DNA from: Symbiodinium natans
Lineage: Eukaryota > Sar > Dinophyceae > Suessiales > Symbiodiniaceae
Assembly (NCBI GenBank): GCA_905221605.1
Contig: CAJNDS010001979.1
Location: forward strand, 272,501-336,500
Length of the DNA: 64,000 bases
Reading direction: 5' to 3'
Shown here: piece after piece, positions 31,274-41,345 of the stretch
How the letters are laid out: every line of letters begins with the position of its first letter
Position numbering within the stretch: the stretch's first letter is position 1
Notes under the pieces: model-generated
Seen by the model: the letters and a program-made list of their open reading frames with translations, nothing else
The model's database searches: none
What the model was told of the DNA's origin: nothing
Translations under genes and position numbers: made by a program

Positions 31274-32270
31274 CCTACTCTGTGAAGGGGGGTGAAGGTG
31301 TTGACATGGACCCATGTGAACAGATGCGAAGAACAAGGCACTTCACACTAGTTCATGCATCGCACCCAACACTCCTAAACCGTAGTATCTATGCAATCCG
31401 TTGAAGGGAGGCATGTGCCTGGCTTGTAGGGATATGTTATGTCCGAACCCCCTACCTCCCTTCTAAGCATCCTCCTCTTCCGGTGACTTTCCAGTTCAAT
31501 CTTTGCTTGGTTCCTTGGTTGATCTTTCTGCCAACCCATGTCCTTGAGTCCCAGGTTCATTCCACCACATTTCAATGGGCACTTGACAGCCCAAGCATAC
31601 CGGATGCTTTAGGAAAGACCTGCCCCCCAAACCTCCCATCCTTGAGTTCCTTTTTGCGGTTTTAGGGAAGCTGGGAGCCTAAACCCTAAACTTGGTCATA
31701 GTTGGGTAGCATCTTTACGTGGTTAAGGGTACTTCAACCGTTCAACCCAAGAAGGAAAAACATTTTAGATGTATTTATACCATCCCAATCATGAACTAGT
31801 AAACCCCTCAAGCCCTCAATCCCTCAACCCGGAACCCTATCATTGTCCGACAAGTAGAGGCAGAGGGGCTTGGCCCCGAGCAGCCTCGAAAGCTAGGCCG
31901 GTTCAAGTGGATCCCCTGGTGTTTAGGATGTTTGAGGCTAAAGGGTGGAGCCGGGGTTTTAGGATCCTAAACCCTAAGCCCTAAACCCCAAAGCTCTACA
32001 ACCATAAAACCCCCCTATTCTCAGGACCTTACCCCTATCCCCGAGCCCTGACCCCTACCCCCTAGCCCCCCCCTACCCCCTAGAAGTCCTAAGGCCCTAA
32101 ACCCTAAACCCTAAACCCTACACCCTACACCCTACACCCTACACCCTGCACCCTACACCCTAAACCCTAAACCCTAACCCCTAACCCCTTAACCCCTAAC
32201 CCCTAAACCCCAACCCCCCCCCCCAGAAGTCTTAAGGCCCTCGGCCCGAGGTTGCTCCAGGGGGCTCCAG

Positions 32271-32340
32271 CAACGAACCACAGCCCTGCAATGGAGAAGC
32301 AGACGCAGGTGTGCATGATCGCACGCATGCGAGAGGCAAG
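32271..32340 (+). CDS. candidate exon, unidentified gene
   Basis: CTCCAG acceptor; reads TNHSPAMEKQTQVCMIARMR then EA; donor AG|GCTTTAGGG, a GC donor inside a repeat variant. The following 32341-32998 is G/T-rich variant repeats and unique sequence. Confidence 0.5.
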
Positions 32341-32998
32341 GCTTTAGGGGTTGGGGTTCAGGGTTTCGGGTTTAGGGTCCAGGGTTTCGGGTTTATGGTT
32401 TAGGGGGTTTAGGCTTGGAGGGTTTTCGGTGGTGTTTCTTGAGGGGGGTTTTGGGGGTTTTGGGGGTTGAGTTTTTTTGGTAGGCCCTCAGCTCTCAACC
32501 CCTACGCCCAAGACCCGAGTCTCCCAACAATAGTCAGAGTTTTTGGGGAAGAATCCGTAGTTGGTGCTTAGGGATCTCTTGGGAAACCCCAGAACCGCGC
32601 ATACATCTCTCAGGACTGTGACACTTGGGGGTATACCCTGAGGTACGAAAGCCCGAAGGCCAGTACCCTCAACAACCAACCTCCAATCACAGGTATAACC
32701 AACAGGCCTTAAACCCAAAACCCTGTAACCCTGTAACCCTGTAGCCCTGAACCCTAAATCCTGCAACCCTAAACCCTAAACCCTAATCCCTAAACCCTAA
32801 CCCCTAAACCCTAACCCCTGAACCCTACACCCCCCCAGTTCCCCAAGTAAAAACAGTAACTGGATGAGCCAACGAGTCAACATGGGGGGGGGGGGGTTTT
32901 GACAATGAGGGACCCGTAATATAGATCCTCAAATAAACCCCTTTATCATCAGGACATTCCGAATGTCCATGAGGTACACCTAATTTCGGGAACCTCCC

Positions 32999-33172
32999 AA
33001 ACCCTAAACCCTAAACCCTAAACCCTAAACCCTAAACCCTAAACCCTAAACCCTAAACCCTAAACCCTAAACCCTAAACCCTGAACCCTGAACCCTGAAC
33101 CCTGAACCCTAAACCCGAAACCCTAAACCCTAAACCCTGAACCCTAAACCCTAAACCCTAAACCCTAAACCC
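32999..33172 (-). repeat. CCCTAAA/CCCTGAA array
   Basis: About 25 units upstream of the exon at 33201. Confidence 0.96.
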
Positions 33173-33200
33173 GAATTTCGGAAATCCCCCTGACATCAAG

Positions 33201-33290
33201 CAGGTGGGAGACCTCTTCTCCCAGCTGGAGCATTCCGCGCTGGGCGTGGCCTGGGGAAACAGCACCGAGCTGACCGAGTCTCGTGGCTGG
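33201..33290 (+). CDS. candidate exon with telomeric-repeat donor
   Basis: ATCAAG (or CAAGCAG) acceptor; reads VGDLFSQLEHSALGVAWGNS then TELTESRGW; donor TGG|GTTTAGGG. It ends at phase 0, like the start of the next exon. Confidence 0.62.
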
Positions 33291-33705
33291 GTTTAGGGTT
33301 TAGGGTTTAGGGTTTAGGGTTTAGGGTTTAGGGTTTAGGGTTTAGGGTTTAGGGTTTGGGGTTTGGGGTTTGGGGTTTGGGGTTTGGGGTTTGGGGTTTG
33401 GGGTTTGGGTTCAGGGTTTGGGGTTCGGGGTTTGGGCTGGGGGTCTTTCTCCGTATCTATCTCCATCTCTGTCACTCTGTCTCACACACACACACTCTCT
33501 CTCTCCCTCTCGCTTTCGATCTCTGTTCTCTCTCTCTCTCTCTCCCTAACACTTCCTGTCTGCCTGTTTGTCTGTGTGGCTGTGTCTGTCACGTTGTGTA
33601 TACCTCGTATCAGACACGGTCACCCTAAACCCTAAACCCTAAACCCTAAACCCTAAACCCCAAACCCCAAACCCCAAACCCTAAACCCTAAACCCTAAAC
33701 CCTGA
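33291..33705. repeat. complete telomere-repeat intron
   Basis: Starts with TTTAGGG then TTTGGGG units (33291-33420). The centre is a (CA)n(CT)n low-complexity segment (33450-33600) and the end is CCCTAAA/CCCCAAA units (33607-33705) up to the GAAAG acceptor. The two array halves are inverted, so the intron can form a long hairpin. Gly/Trp/Phe-rich open frames in it are repeat translations. Confidence 0.65.
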
Positions 33706-33708
33706 AAG

Positions 33709-33770
33709 GAGTTCATATCCCTGATGACCAAATCGACGGATCACTCCGTCCATGATGGAGACAGCGCCGC
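33709..33770 (+). CDS. candidate exon, phase-compatible with 33201-33290
   Basis: GAAAG acceptor; reads EFISLMTKSTDHSVHDGDSA; donor CGC|GTTTAC. Confidence 0.52.
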
Positions 33771-33789
33771 GTTTACCATGACATACACT

Positions 33790-34000
33790 AAACCTTAAAC
33801 CCTAAACCCTAAACCCTGAACCCTTACCCTAAACCCTAAACCCTAAACCCTTAACCCTTAAACCCTAAACCCTAAACCCTAAACCCTAAACCCTAATCCC
33901 TAATCCCTAAACCCTAAACCCTAATCCCTAAACCCTAAACCCTAAACCCTAAACCCCAAACCCTAAACCCCAAACCCTAAACCCTGAACCCCAAGCCCCA
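33790..34000 (-). repeat. CCCTAAA array with CCCTAAT and CCCCAAA variants
   Basis: About 28 units with frequent variants. Confidence 0.93.
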
Positions 34001-34081
34001 GGCTTGGACGCCTTGTCCCGCTGGCGCTCGCAGCTGCGCAGCTCCTCGGCCTACTGAGGGGGCTCCGCTTGCGGCTTCCAG

Positions 34082-34395
34082 GGGTTTAGGGTTTAGGGTT
34101 TAGGGTTTAGGGTTTAGGGGTTTAGGGTTTAGGGTTTAGGGTTTAGGGTTTCCAGGGGTTTAGGGTTTAGGGTTTAGGGTTTAGGGTTTCCAGGGGTTTA
34201 GGGTTTAGGGTTTAGGGTTTAGAGTTTAGGGTTTAGGGCTTCCAGGGGTTTAGGGGTTAGGGGTTTAGGGCTTTCGGGGTTTAGGGGTTTAGGGGTTTAG
34301 GGGTTTGGGGGTTTAGGGGTTTAGGGGTTTAGGGGTTTAGGGGTTTAGGTGTTTAGGGGTTTAGGGGTTTAGGGTTTCAGGGTTTCAGGGTTATG
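34082..34395 (+). repeat. TTTAGGG to TTTAGGGG array
   Basis: Three times the array is broken by the same TTCCAGGGG patch (34150, 34189, 34235), then it becomes a run of octamers TTTAGGGG (34265-34375). The repeated patch implies block duplication inside the array. Confidence 0.92.
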
Positions 34396-34798
34396 GTTTA
34401 AGAATTTGAAGGCTGTTTCGGGGTTAGGGTTTAGGGGTTGGGGTGTAGGATTTAGGGTTTAGGGTTGAGGGCGGTGTAGGCTTTGGGGTCTAGCAGGTGT
34501 TGAAGATTCGGGGGGTTCACCCGTCCCGGTAGCTTGAAGCTTTGCAGCGACGAACAAAACCCCACACTTTGAACAACCGCAAGCCCGAAACCCTCAACCC
34601 TAAACCCTAAACCCTAAACCCTAAACGCTAAACGCTAAACCCTAAACCCTAAACCCTAAACCCTAAACCCTGAACCCTAAACCGCCTCAACCCTTCGAAG
34701 CCCTTGTCATACTTTTTCGGGGCCATCACCACATCCCGGCAACCTAAGGCTCCACACCCTCATCCAACCACCGTGAAACAGATGGGGGGTCTCCGAAA

Positions 34799-35040
34799 TT
34801 GCGGTTACCTTATTGGGGTCCTTATGGTAAAGGAACCCCCCCTATTTGGGGGTCGATTATAGGGGTCCCCTATGTTCGTAAACTTCATAATATGACTTTA
34901 TGGTGCTTTTTTGATTGCTCTTTGGTCTCTTACTATGCTCCCTTACTTCTTCAAAGGGTTCTGAAGTACGGGCCCTTAGTATATAAGGGGTCTATAAGGG
35001 GTCCGCTTTTCAGGGTCCGCATGGCCATCAGGGGACCATG
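34799..35040. repeat. family D repeat (GGGTTCTGAAGTACGGGCCC)
   Basis: CAAAGGGTTCTGAAGTACGG and TATATAAGGGGTCTATA recur reverse-complemented at 42241-42350. A 95-codon open frame spans it, but the sharing with another non-coding locus argues that it is a repeat. Confidence 0.55.
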
Positions 35041-35157
35041 TAACTATCCAAATAAAGCTCCCCCAATCTTCACAGCCCTGGTTTAGGGTTTAGGGTTTAG
35101 GGTTTAGGGTTTAGGGGAAACCCCCAAGGCCCAAGGCCCCTTCATGCCTCAGTGCAG

Positions 35158-35255
35158 AGGTCCCAGTCAGAGGCGCTCGTACTGAAGACAGCCACCAGCT
35201 GCGAAAATGCCACGGAGCAGCTTCCCCTCGCTCCTTGGCTTCTGGGGCAACAAGG
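35158..35255 (+). CDS. candidate exon, unidentified gene
   Basis: GTGCAG acceptor; reads SEALVLKTATSCENATEQLP then LAPWLLGQQ; donor GG|GTTTCG. Confidence 0.52.
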
Positions 35256-35381
35256 GTTTCGGGGTTCAGGGACACGGGGCCCCAGCTAAACCTTTTTATT
35301 CCACAGAGAGACATCGCTAGATTCCCTTTCAACCATTTCCCATACCCTATTCCTGAGCCCTAAGCGTGGATGTACCTAAAA

Positions 35382-35441
35382 AGTATATACTTGGGCCTTA
35401 AAGGGCTCTCAGATAGTAGCTTCAGAGCCCAAGTATGTACT
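35382..35441. mobile_element. small foldback element
   Basis: AGTATATACTTGGGC / GCCCAAGTATGTACT ends and a short AAGGGCTCTC...GAGCCC interior. Confidence 0.6.
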
Positions 35442-35530
35442 ATAGAGGTCAGGGGAGTCCTCCAACCCTAAACCCTAAACTCTAAACCCTAAACCCTAAC
35501 CCCTAAACCCTAAACCCTTAGGGCTCCAAG

Positions 35531-35640
35531 AAAGCCTGGAAGCAGGACTCTTGGCTGGCGCTGCACCAGGAGGCAGCCACCCTGGCGCGATGGAGCCAGC
35601 GGGCGACGTGTGCCAGGGCAAGATGGGAGAACCTCGAAAA
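35531..35640 (+). CDS. candidate exon, unidentified gene
   Basis: CTCCAAG acceptor after CCCTAAA repeats; favoured frame reads KAWKQDSWLALHQEAATLAR then WSQRATCARARWENLE, Trp/Arg/Ala-rich helical. A second frame is open too. GC donor possible (AA|GCCCGC). Confidence 0.48.
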
Positions 35641-35874
35641 GCCCGCTACAGTACATGAAGTTCGCTCTATGTGCTACTGGGTTTGCGGTGCGGGCTTGGG
35701 GGGGGTGTAGGGGACATAAAGGCTTACATAAAGGCTTGCTGAGGCCCTTATTTGCTTAGTCCGAAGCTTACACACCCCCGTCCCCTGCCACAGGCGCAGT
35801 GTCCAGCTCTTTATCCTCGAAGCCGCAATTCTTCAACTAAACGCCGAACCCGAAGCCCTACCTGTGACTCAATT

Positions 35875-35938
35875 TACCTACAGATTTAGTAGTAACTACC
35901 CCTGAATTAGTGGGTATAACCCATAAAACTGTAGGTAC
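35875..35938. mobile_element. small foldback element
   Basis: TTACCTACAG / CTGTAGGTA ends with TAGTAACTA inside; related to 817-879. Confidence 0.5.
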
Positions 35939-36346
35939 AGAGGGTCCCCCCCTAAATCCTAAGCCTGAGGCGACCTCATCCTTCGTCAGAAGGGGCGTTT
36001 GGAAGCGGCACAGCTGCAGGCCAGGTGGGAGGTGGGCTTGGAAAAGTTCAGGGCGCAAACATCTTGGTAAAACAAGGTTTAGGGTTTAGGGTTTAGGGTT
36101 TCGGGTTTAGGGTTTAGGGTTTAGGCTTTAGGGTTTTGGGTTTTGGGTCATGCAGTAGCTTTTCGTGGCAAACAAGGAGACCTGTGCATAAACCCCACGG
36201 TTCCGCACCTCGCAGCCCATGAAACCGGCCCACCCTAAAACCCTAAACCCGAAACCCTAAACCCTAAACCCTACACCCTAAACCCTTAACCCTAAACCCT
36301 TAACCCTAAACCTCCTTGAGTTCAGGGACTTTTGTTTCCCCTCCAG

Positions 36347-36474
36347 AATTCCACCCTCCCCCGATGTCGCAGGCCCGCATGGACTTGCTCCTGGGCTCCG
36401 CGCATCGGCTAGAGTTTGGGGCCTTCTCGCCCCGCGTGCCGGCGCCTCCCTCCCAGGCGCTTCTTTTCAAACAG
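36347..36474 (+). CDS. best-supported candidate exon; donor is the repeat itself
   Basis: A classic pyrimidine tract and acceptor (TTTGTTTCCCCTCCAG) precede 128 nt reading PMSQARMDLLLGSAHRLEFG and ending PPSQALLFKQ. The donor is CAG|GTTTAGGG, and the TTTAGGG array begins at the splice site. CCCTAAA repeats lie on the left. It ends at phase 0, matching 36727-36777. Gene identity unknown. Confidence 0.68.
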
Positions 36475-36560
36475 GTTTAGGGTTTAGGGTTTAGGGTTTA
36501 GGGTTTAGGGTTTAGGGTTTAGGGTTTAGGGTTTAGGGTTTAGGGTTTAGGGTTTAGGGG
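36475..36560 (+). repeat. TTTAGGG array at a splice donor
   Basis: Twelve perfect units starting exactly at the donor. Confidence 0.97.
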
Positions 36561-36726
36561 TTCGCCAATCCCTCAATAATCTAGGACCCAAAGTCGTAAG
36601 GAATCTGTCGGGGGTATCCCTGTGCGGGAAGGTCTTGGAAGTGTTTAGGGCTTGGGGTTCGGGAATTTACATAGCTTGAGATAAGATCAGGGTGAAGAAA
36701 ACAGGGTTTAGTGCCGGTACCTTCAG

Positions 36727-36777
36727 GCAGCGCTTGAGGAATATGACAGTCATGAAGGGGCTGGAAAAGAACTTGGG
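36727..36777 (+). CDS. candidate exon, phase-compatible with 36347-36474
   Basis: CTTCAG acceptor; reads AALEEYDSHEGAGKELG, 17 codons, phase 0 at both ends; donor G|GTTTAGG. Confidence 0.55.
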
Positions 36778-36779
36778 GT

Positions 36780-36960
36780 TTAGGTTTGGGGTTTGGGGTT
36801 TGGGGTTTAGGGTTTAGGGTTTAGGGTTTAGGGTTTAATAGGGTTTAATAGGGTTTAATAGGGTTTAATAGGTTTAATGGGGTTTAATAGGGTTTAATAG
36901 GGTTTAATTGGGTTTAATAGGGTTTTGGGTTTATAGGGTTTAGGGTTTATCCGGTTTCAG
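36780..36960 (+). repeat. TTTAGGG array becoming GGGTTTAATA 10-mer array
   Basis: About nine GGGTTTAATA units at 36827-36925, a local expansion of an insertion variant. Confidence 0.92.
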
Positions 36961-37039
36961 GTTAAGGGGTTGGGGGGTTGTTTTCGGAAAGAGCTCTGAA
37001 GAGGGGTCCGCAAGGGCCTCGGAAGGCAATAGGAAGGGA

Positions 37040-37280
37040 TTTGAAACAGCGTGTATATTACTGTTATTGGTGAGTGTATGTAGTTTTTCCCGATATTGTA
37101 TATTACTGTCATTGGTAAGTGTATGTAGTTTTTGTTGTTTCAGATATTGGTGAGCGTTCCTTTGGGGGCATTCTACTTCATACAGTCAAACAAGTTTTAC
37201 ACCACCCAGCAGAGCTTCAATCGAACGGGTTCACTCACAAAAGATGTGCCGCATGCTTCTTGTCACTCTGTATCTAGGTC
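37040..37280 (+). other. 45-bp tandem duplication next to a possible exon
   Basis: TATATTACTGTTATTGGTGA...TATGTAGTTTTT occurs twice (about 37051-37090 and 37097-37133), the second copy leading to a GTTGTTTCAG acceptor. The following 37142-37278 is open (ILVSVPLGAFYFIQSNKFYT), but its composition differs from the GC-rich exons. Confidence 0.35.
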
Positions 37281-37945
37281 GGCAGCATGTCTTTGTTGTA
37301 TGATGTTGGGGGTTAGGCTTTGGTTTTGTTGGGGTGTTTTGGTTTCGAGGGCTCCCCGGATTTTTTCAATCCCAACACATTCCAGGGTTTAGGGTTTAGG
37401 GGTTTAGGGTCACTCGCCCGGCTGATGATCTGAGCACACCTCCAGGGCGTCTGGGTTCGGAACAGCGTGTCATGGCGCTTCCCATCTGGGCGCTTTGCAT
37501 TCCGGGTAGTCGGGTCAAGGGAACGCTGGTTCATCTCCCGAAGCCTAGACCTTTGGCAATCTTAGCTCCAAAGCAATCCCACAACACCGGAAAGGCCAGC
37601 CAATGCAAACCACGCAACTCCACTTTCTCTGACCTGAACATGAAAATTCCTAAATGGCAGCAAGCCCCATGACCATCTGTTCACATGATACCCAATGCCA
37701 GGCACCCTGAACCCACAAACTTGCTTTGTTTCTCACTGGAATTGTTGGGTTCAGGGTTTAGGTTCCCTAAACCCTAAACCCTAAACCCTAAACCCTAAAC
37801 CCTAAATCCTAAATCCTAAACCCGAAACCCTAAACCCTAAACCCTAAACCCGAAACCCTAAACCCTAAACCCAAACCCTAAACCCGAAACCCTAAACCCT
37901 CATGAAGCCCTCCAACCTGGACCCTGCCCACCTCCGGGGAGCCAG

Positions 37946-38017
37946 GAGTACCTGGACCACTTTTCCGCCACGGTGTCGCCGGCTCTCGATTCCTTCGAGG
38001 CTCCCTGCAGGGCTTGG
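37946..38017 (+). CDS. candidate exon with telomeric-repeat donor
   Basis: GAGCCAG acceptor; 24 codons, phase 0 at both ends, reading EYLDHFSATVSPALDSFEAP then CRAW; donor TGG|GTTTAGGG. Confidence 0.62.
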
Positions 38018-38132
38018 GTTTAGGGTTTAGGGTTTAGGGTTTAGGGTTTAGGGTTTAGGGTTTAGGGTTTAGGGCTTAGGGTTTAGCGTTTAGGGTTCAG
38101 GGTTCAGGGTTCAGGGTTTAGGGTTTAGGGTT
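38018..38132 (+). repeat. TTTAGGG/TTCAGGG array
   Basis: About 16 units starting at the donor, followed by a family F MITE remnant at 38133-38227. Confidence 0.95.
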
Positions 38133-38867
38133 GGAGCTTCATGGTGCTTAACAACCCACGTAAATGCCCCTTAAGAGCCCTAATAGGGTAAAAATTGGAG
38201 GTACAGTTTTTATTGGGTTAGTATGTACCCTGAACCTTCAACCAGGGCTTAGGGTTTAGGGTTTAGCGTTTGGGGTCTAGGGGTGAGGAGTTTAGAGGTC
38301 GGGGTTTGGGCTTTAGTGCTTTAGGGCTTAGGGTTCATTCAGGGTTTAGGGCTCTAGGGCTTCAGGGCTTTTGGTCTTTAGGGCTTTAGAGCTTTGTGGG
38401 TCAGGGGGGCTTCAGTGGGTTTTTAGTTTATTCGTAGAACCCTCCACTTCCTCCATTGTTAATTCCAAACGAACCCTAAACCCTAAACCCTAAACCCGAA
38501 GCCCTGAAATGCGGGCCCGACCAGGCCGCCACCGCAGCGGAGGACTGCCCCACCGAATCCCGAAGCCCTAAACCCTATAAATGACCGATTGCATAACCCC
38601 TAAACCCTATAAACCCTAAGCCCTTGCCCGAAACCCTAAAGCCCTAACCCTGCATGATCCTTAGGGTTTTCTTGGGGTGTGAGGGCTCATGGTCAGCCAT
38701 AACCCCCCCCCCGCCCTTAAACTCTAAGCCATTAATCCCCAACCTGGAAAGCCCCAAACCAAGCGGAGCCCTACACAAGCCATGAACTCAATTACACCTT
38801 CCATGGACCCCTCGCAGCCTGGCCATGTTACGTTTGTACATGCATATGAAATAGAGAATCATATAAT

Positions 38868-39115
38868 AAATGTATATACACATATATATATATATGTACA
38901 TATATGTATATACATATATATATATATGTATATATATATGTATATATGCATGGTGATTTCTCTAAATAATGCTCCCTTTTGGGGTCCTTTTTGAGGCGGG
39001 CCCTCCTATTTAGGGTACCCCAAAAGGGACCCTGATTTTGAGAACTCTATGTATACATATATATATATATATATGCATACTTACTTACATACATACTTAC
39101 ATACATACATACCTG
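38868..39115. repeat. TA/TACATA microsatellites flanking a foldback
   Basis: (TA)n and (TACA)n tracts on both sides of an inverted pair CCCTTTTGGGGT / ACCCCAAAAGGG (38973-39030). The centre is related to MITE family A. Confidence 0.75.
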
Positions 39116-39143
39116 CACACATAGGCGCGTCGTCCGCCTTCAG

Positions 39144-39208
39144 GATGTGCTTGCAGCTGTAGCAGCTGGGGAGGCGTTACGCCTGGCGGCCGAAGAGACC
39201 CAAGCCAG
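39144..39208 (+). CDS. candidate exon, unidentified gene
   Basis: CTTCAG acceptor (the open frame starts earlier, at about 39126); reads DVLAAVAAGEALRLAAEETQ, Ala/Leu/Glu helical; possible GC donor CAG|GCTTGA-type. End phase fits the next exon. Confidence 0.55.
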
Positions 39209-39219
39209 GCTTGACTTTA

Positions 39220-39440
39220 GGGGCTTAAGGGTTCAAGGGGTTTAAGGGTTTAAGGACTTCAAGGGGTTTAAGGGTTTAAGGACTTAAAGGGGGTTTAAGG
39301 TTTAAGGGTTTAAGGGCTTAAGGACTTCAGGGGTTAAGGGTTTAGGGTTTGAGGGTTTGAGGGTTTGAGGGTTTGAGGGTTTGAGGGTTTGAGGGTTTGA
39401 GGGTTTGAGGGTTTAAGGGTTTAGGGGATGAGGGCTTCAA
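39220..39440 (+). repeat. TTTAAGGG and TTTGAGGG arrays
   Basis: Octamer TTTAAGGG units with GACTTCAAGGGG spacers, then nine GGGTTTGA units (39347-39415). CCCTTAA-oriented variants follow at 39480-39640. Confidence 0.9.
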
Positions 39441-39945
39441 GGGTTTAAGGACTTACACCTAGAACCTTTAAAACTCTAAACGCTTAAGTCCTTGAACCCT
39501 TAAATCCTTAAGCTCTGAAACCCTTGAACCCTTAAGCCCCTACACCCTTTACACCCTTAAGCCCCTAAAGCCCTTTAACCCTTAAAGCTCTTAAGCCCTT
39601 AAACCCTTAAACCCTTAAGCCCTTAAGCCCTGGAACCTTTAAGCCAGGTTTATCGGCCTAAGAGCTTACGAAAACATGATGCTGGATTTCGGGCCCTCCG
39701 GTTCAGGGTACAAACGGCTCCAAGATAAGGCCCGTTTCACCTAAGCCCTATGAAGCCCCAAAACCCTGAAAAAACATCTAAACCCTAAATCCTAAACACC
39801 CTAAACCTTAAAAACCCTAATCCTAAACCCTAATCCTAAATCCTAAACCCTAAGCCCTAAACCCTAAACTCTAAACCCTAAACCCTAAACCCTAAACCCT
39901 AAACCCTAAACCCTAAACCCTAAACCCTAAACCTCCTGGGCATAG

Positions 39946-40024
39946 GTACCTCAAAGCCGCGCTTGCGGCCCGCCCCACCTGGCCGGGGGACCGGGTGGAC
40001 GCGGTGACGCGCGAGCTCACGCAG
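39946..40024 (+). CDS. candidate exon, phase-compatible with 39144-39208
   Basis: GGGCATAG acceptor after a CCCTAAA array; one base then YLKAALAARPTWPGDRVDAV then TRELTQ; canonical CAG|GTGCCT donor. Confidence 0.62.
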
Positions 40025-40448
40025 GTGCCTAAGAGCAATTTGAGGGTTTAGGGTTTAGGGTTTAGAGTTTTAGGGTTTAGGGTTTAGGGTTTAGGGTTTA
40101 GGGTAAAGGGTTTGGCAAGCCTAAACCTTAAACCCTACGCTCTAAGCTCTATACCCAAAAGGCTGCACCCTTGAAAGGCTAGCGCAATACAACCCTGCTC
40201 TAGGCCCCCCTCATTCCTTCAAGGCCACTGTCAACGGATCCCCAAAATTAAGAAGACAATAGAGTCCCCGAACCCTAAACCCAAAAACCTAGCATCCAAA
40301 CACCCCCAAACCCTAACCCCAGACCCGAAGCCCCTGTGCTTTGAGGCCCCCTAACCCTAAACCCTAACCCCAAACCCTAAACCCTAAACCCCAAACCCTA
40401 AACCCTAAACCCCAAACCCTAAGCCCTAAACCCTAAACGTGCTTTCAG

Positions 40449-40552
40449 GCCTGCGTGGTCTTCCGCGAAGCCCTTCTCTACACCTACGGCCAGCGAAGTG
40501 CGGATTCAGAACTGCAGGCAACGGGAGACCAAGCACTGTTGCCCTCTGCCTG
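40449..40552 (+). CDS. candidate exon, unidentified gene
   Basis: GCTTTCAG acceptor; reads ACVVFREALLYTYGQRSADS then ELQATGDQALLPSA; donor TG|GTTTTAGGG, or earlier at CAG|GCAACG. Its start phase fits 39946-40024. Confidence 0.6.
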
Positions 40553-40835
40553 GTTTTAGGGTAGGGTTTTAGAGGGGTTTAGGGTTTGGGGGTTTAGGGT
40601 TAAGTTTTAGGGTTTATGAGGCTTTAAGGCCTTAGGGTTTATAGGGTTTAGGGTTTTAGGGTTATAAGGCTCTGGGGTTTTAGAGTTTTGGGTTTTAGGG
40701 GTTGGGGTTTAGGGTCTAGGTTTTGGGTTTCGGGTTTTAGGGTTTAGTGGGTTTGGAGGCTTAGGGGCTTTAGGGTGAAAAGGGCTGTGGTCAGGGGGTG
40801 CCGGGGTCAGACTGGATTTCGCCTGGCGGTGTGGG

Positions 40836-41047
40836 CCGGGGGGGGGGGGGGGGGGGTTGGGCAGTTTTGGTTTGAGGGTTTAAGGTTTTGGGTTCCCTAA
40901 ACCCCAAACCCCAAACCCCAAACCCTAAACCCTAAACCCCAAACCCCAAACCCCAAACCCCAAACCCCAAACCCCAAACCCCAAACCCCAAACCCCAAAC
41001 CCTAAACCCTAAACCCTAAACCCTAAACCCTAAACCCTAAACCCCAA
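40836..41047. repeat. G-run and CCCCAAA array
   Basis: A run of about 20 G near 40838, then from 40890 a homogenised CCCCAAA array (about 14 units) embedded in CCCTAAA. Confidence 0.92.
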
Positions 41048-41090
41048 ATCTTCACCGGGCGCACACGCGTGTGCGCGTGCGTCGCGCGAG

Positions 41091-41145
41091 GCCGCGGTGG
41101 CGAACTTCGAGGCGATGCACCAGGAGTCGAAGGCCTTGCTGGGGG
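41091..41145 (+). CDS. candidate exon, unidentified gene
   Basis: GCGCGAG acceptor; reads AAVANFEAMHQESKALLG; donor G|GTTTAGGG. Confidence 0.48.
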
Positions 41146-41345
41146 GTTTAGGGTTTAGGGTTTAGGGTTTAGGGTTTAGGGTTTGGGGTTTAGGGTTTAG
41201 GGTTTGGGGTTTAGGGTTTAGGGTTTAGGGTTTAGGGTGCAGGGATTTTAGGATTTAGGGTTAGGGTTTAGGGTTTAGGGCGTAAGGTTTAGGGTTTAGG
41301 GGGTTAGGTTTTAGGATTTAGGGATTAGGGCTTTGGGATTTAGGG
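41146..41345 (+). repeat. TTTAGGG array with TTTGGGG variants
   Basis: About 25 units, increasingly degenerate to the right. A CCCTAAA array follows at 41700-41823 and a TTTAGGG array at 41930-41990, with unassigned islands between. Confidence 0.92.

Noticed and set aside
33356-33635. Gly/Phe/Trp-rich 90-codon frames
   Set aside because: Translation of TTTGGGG heptamers followed by (CA)n(CT)n; low complexity.
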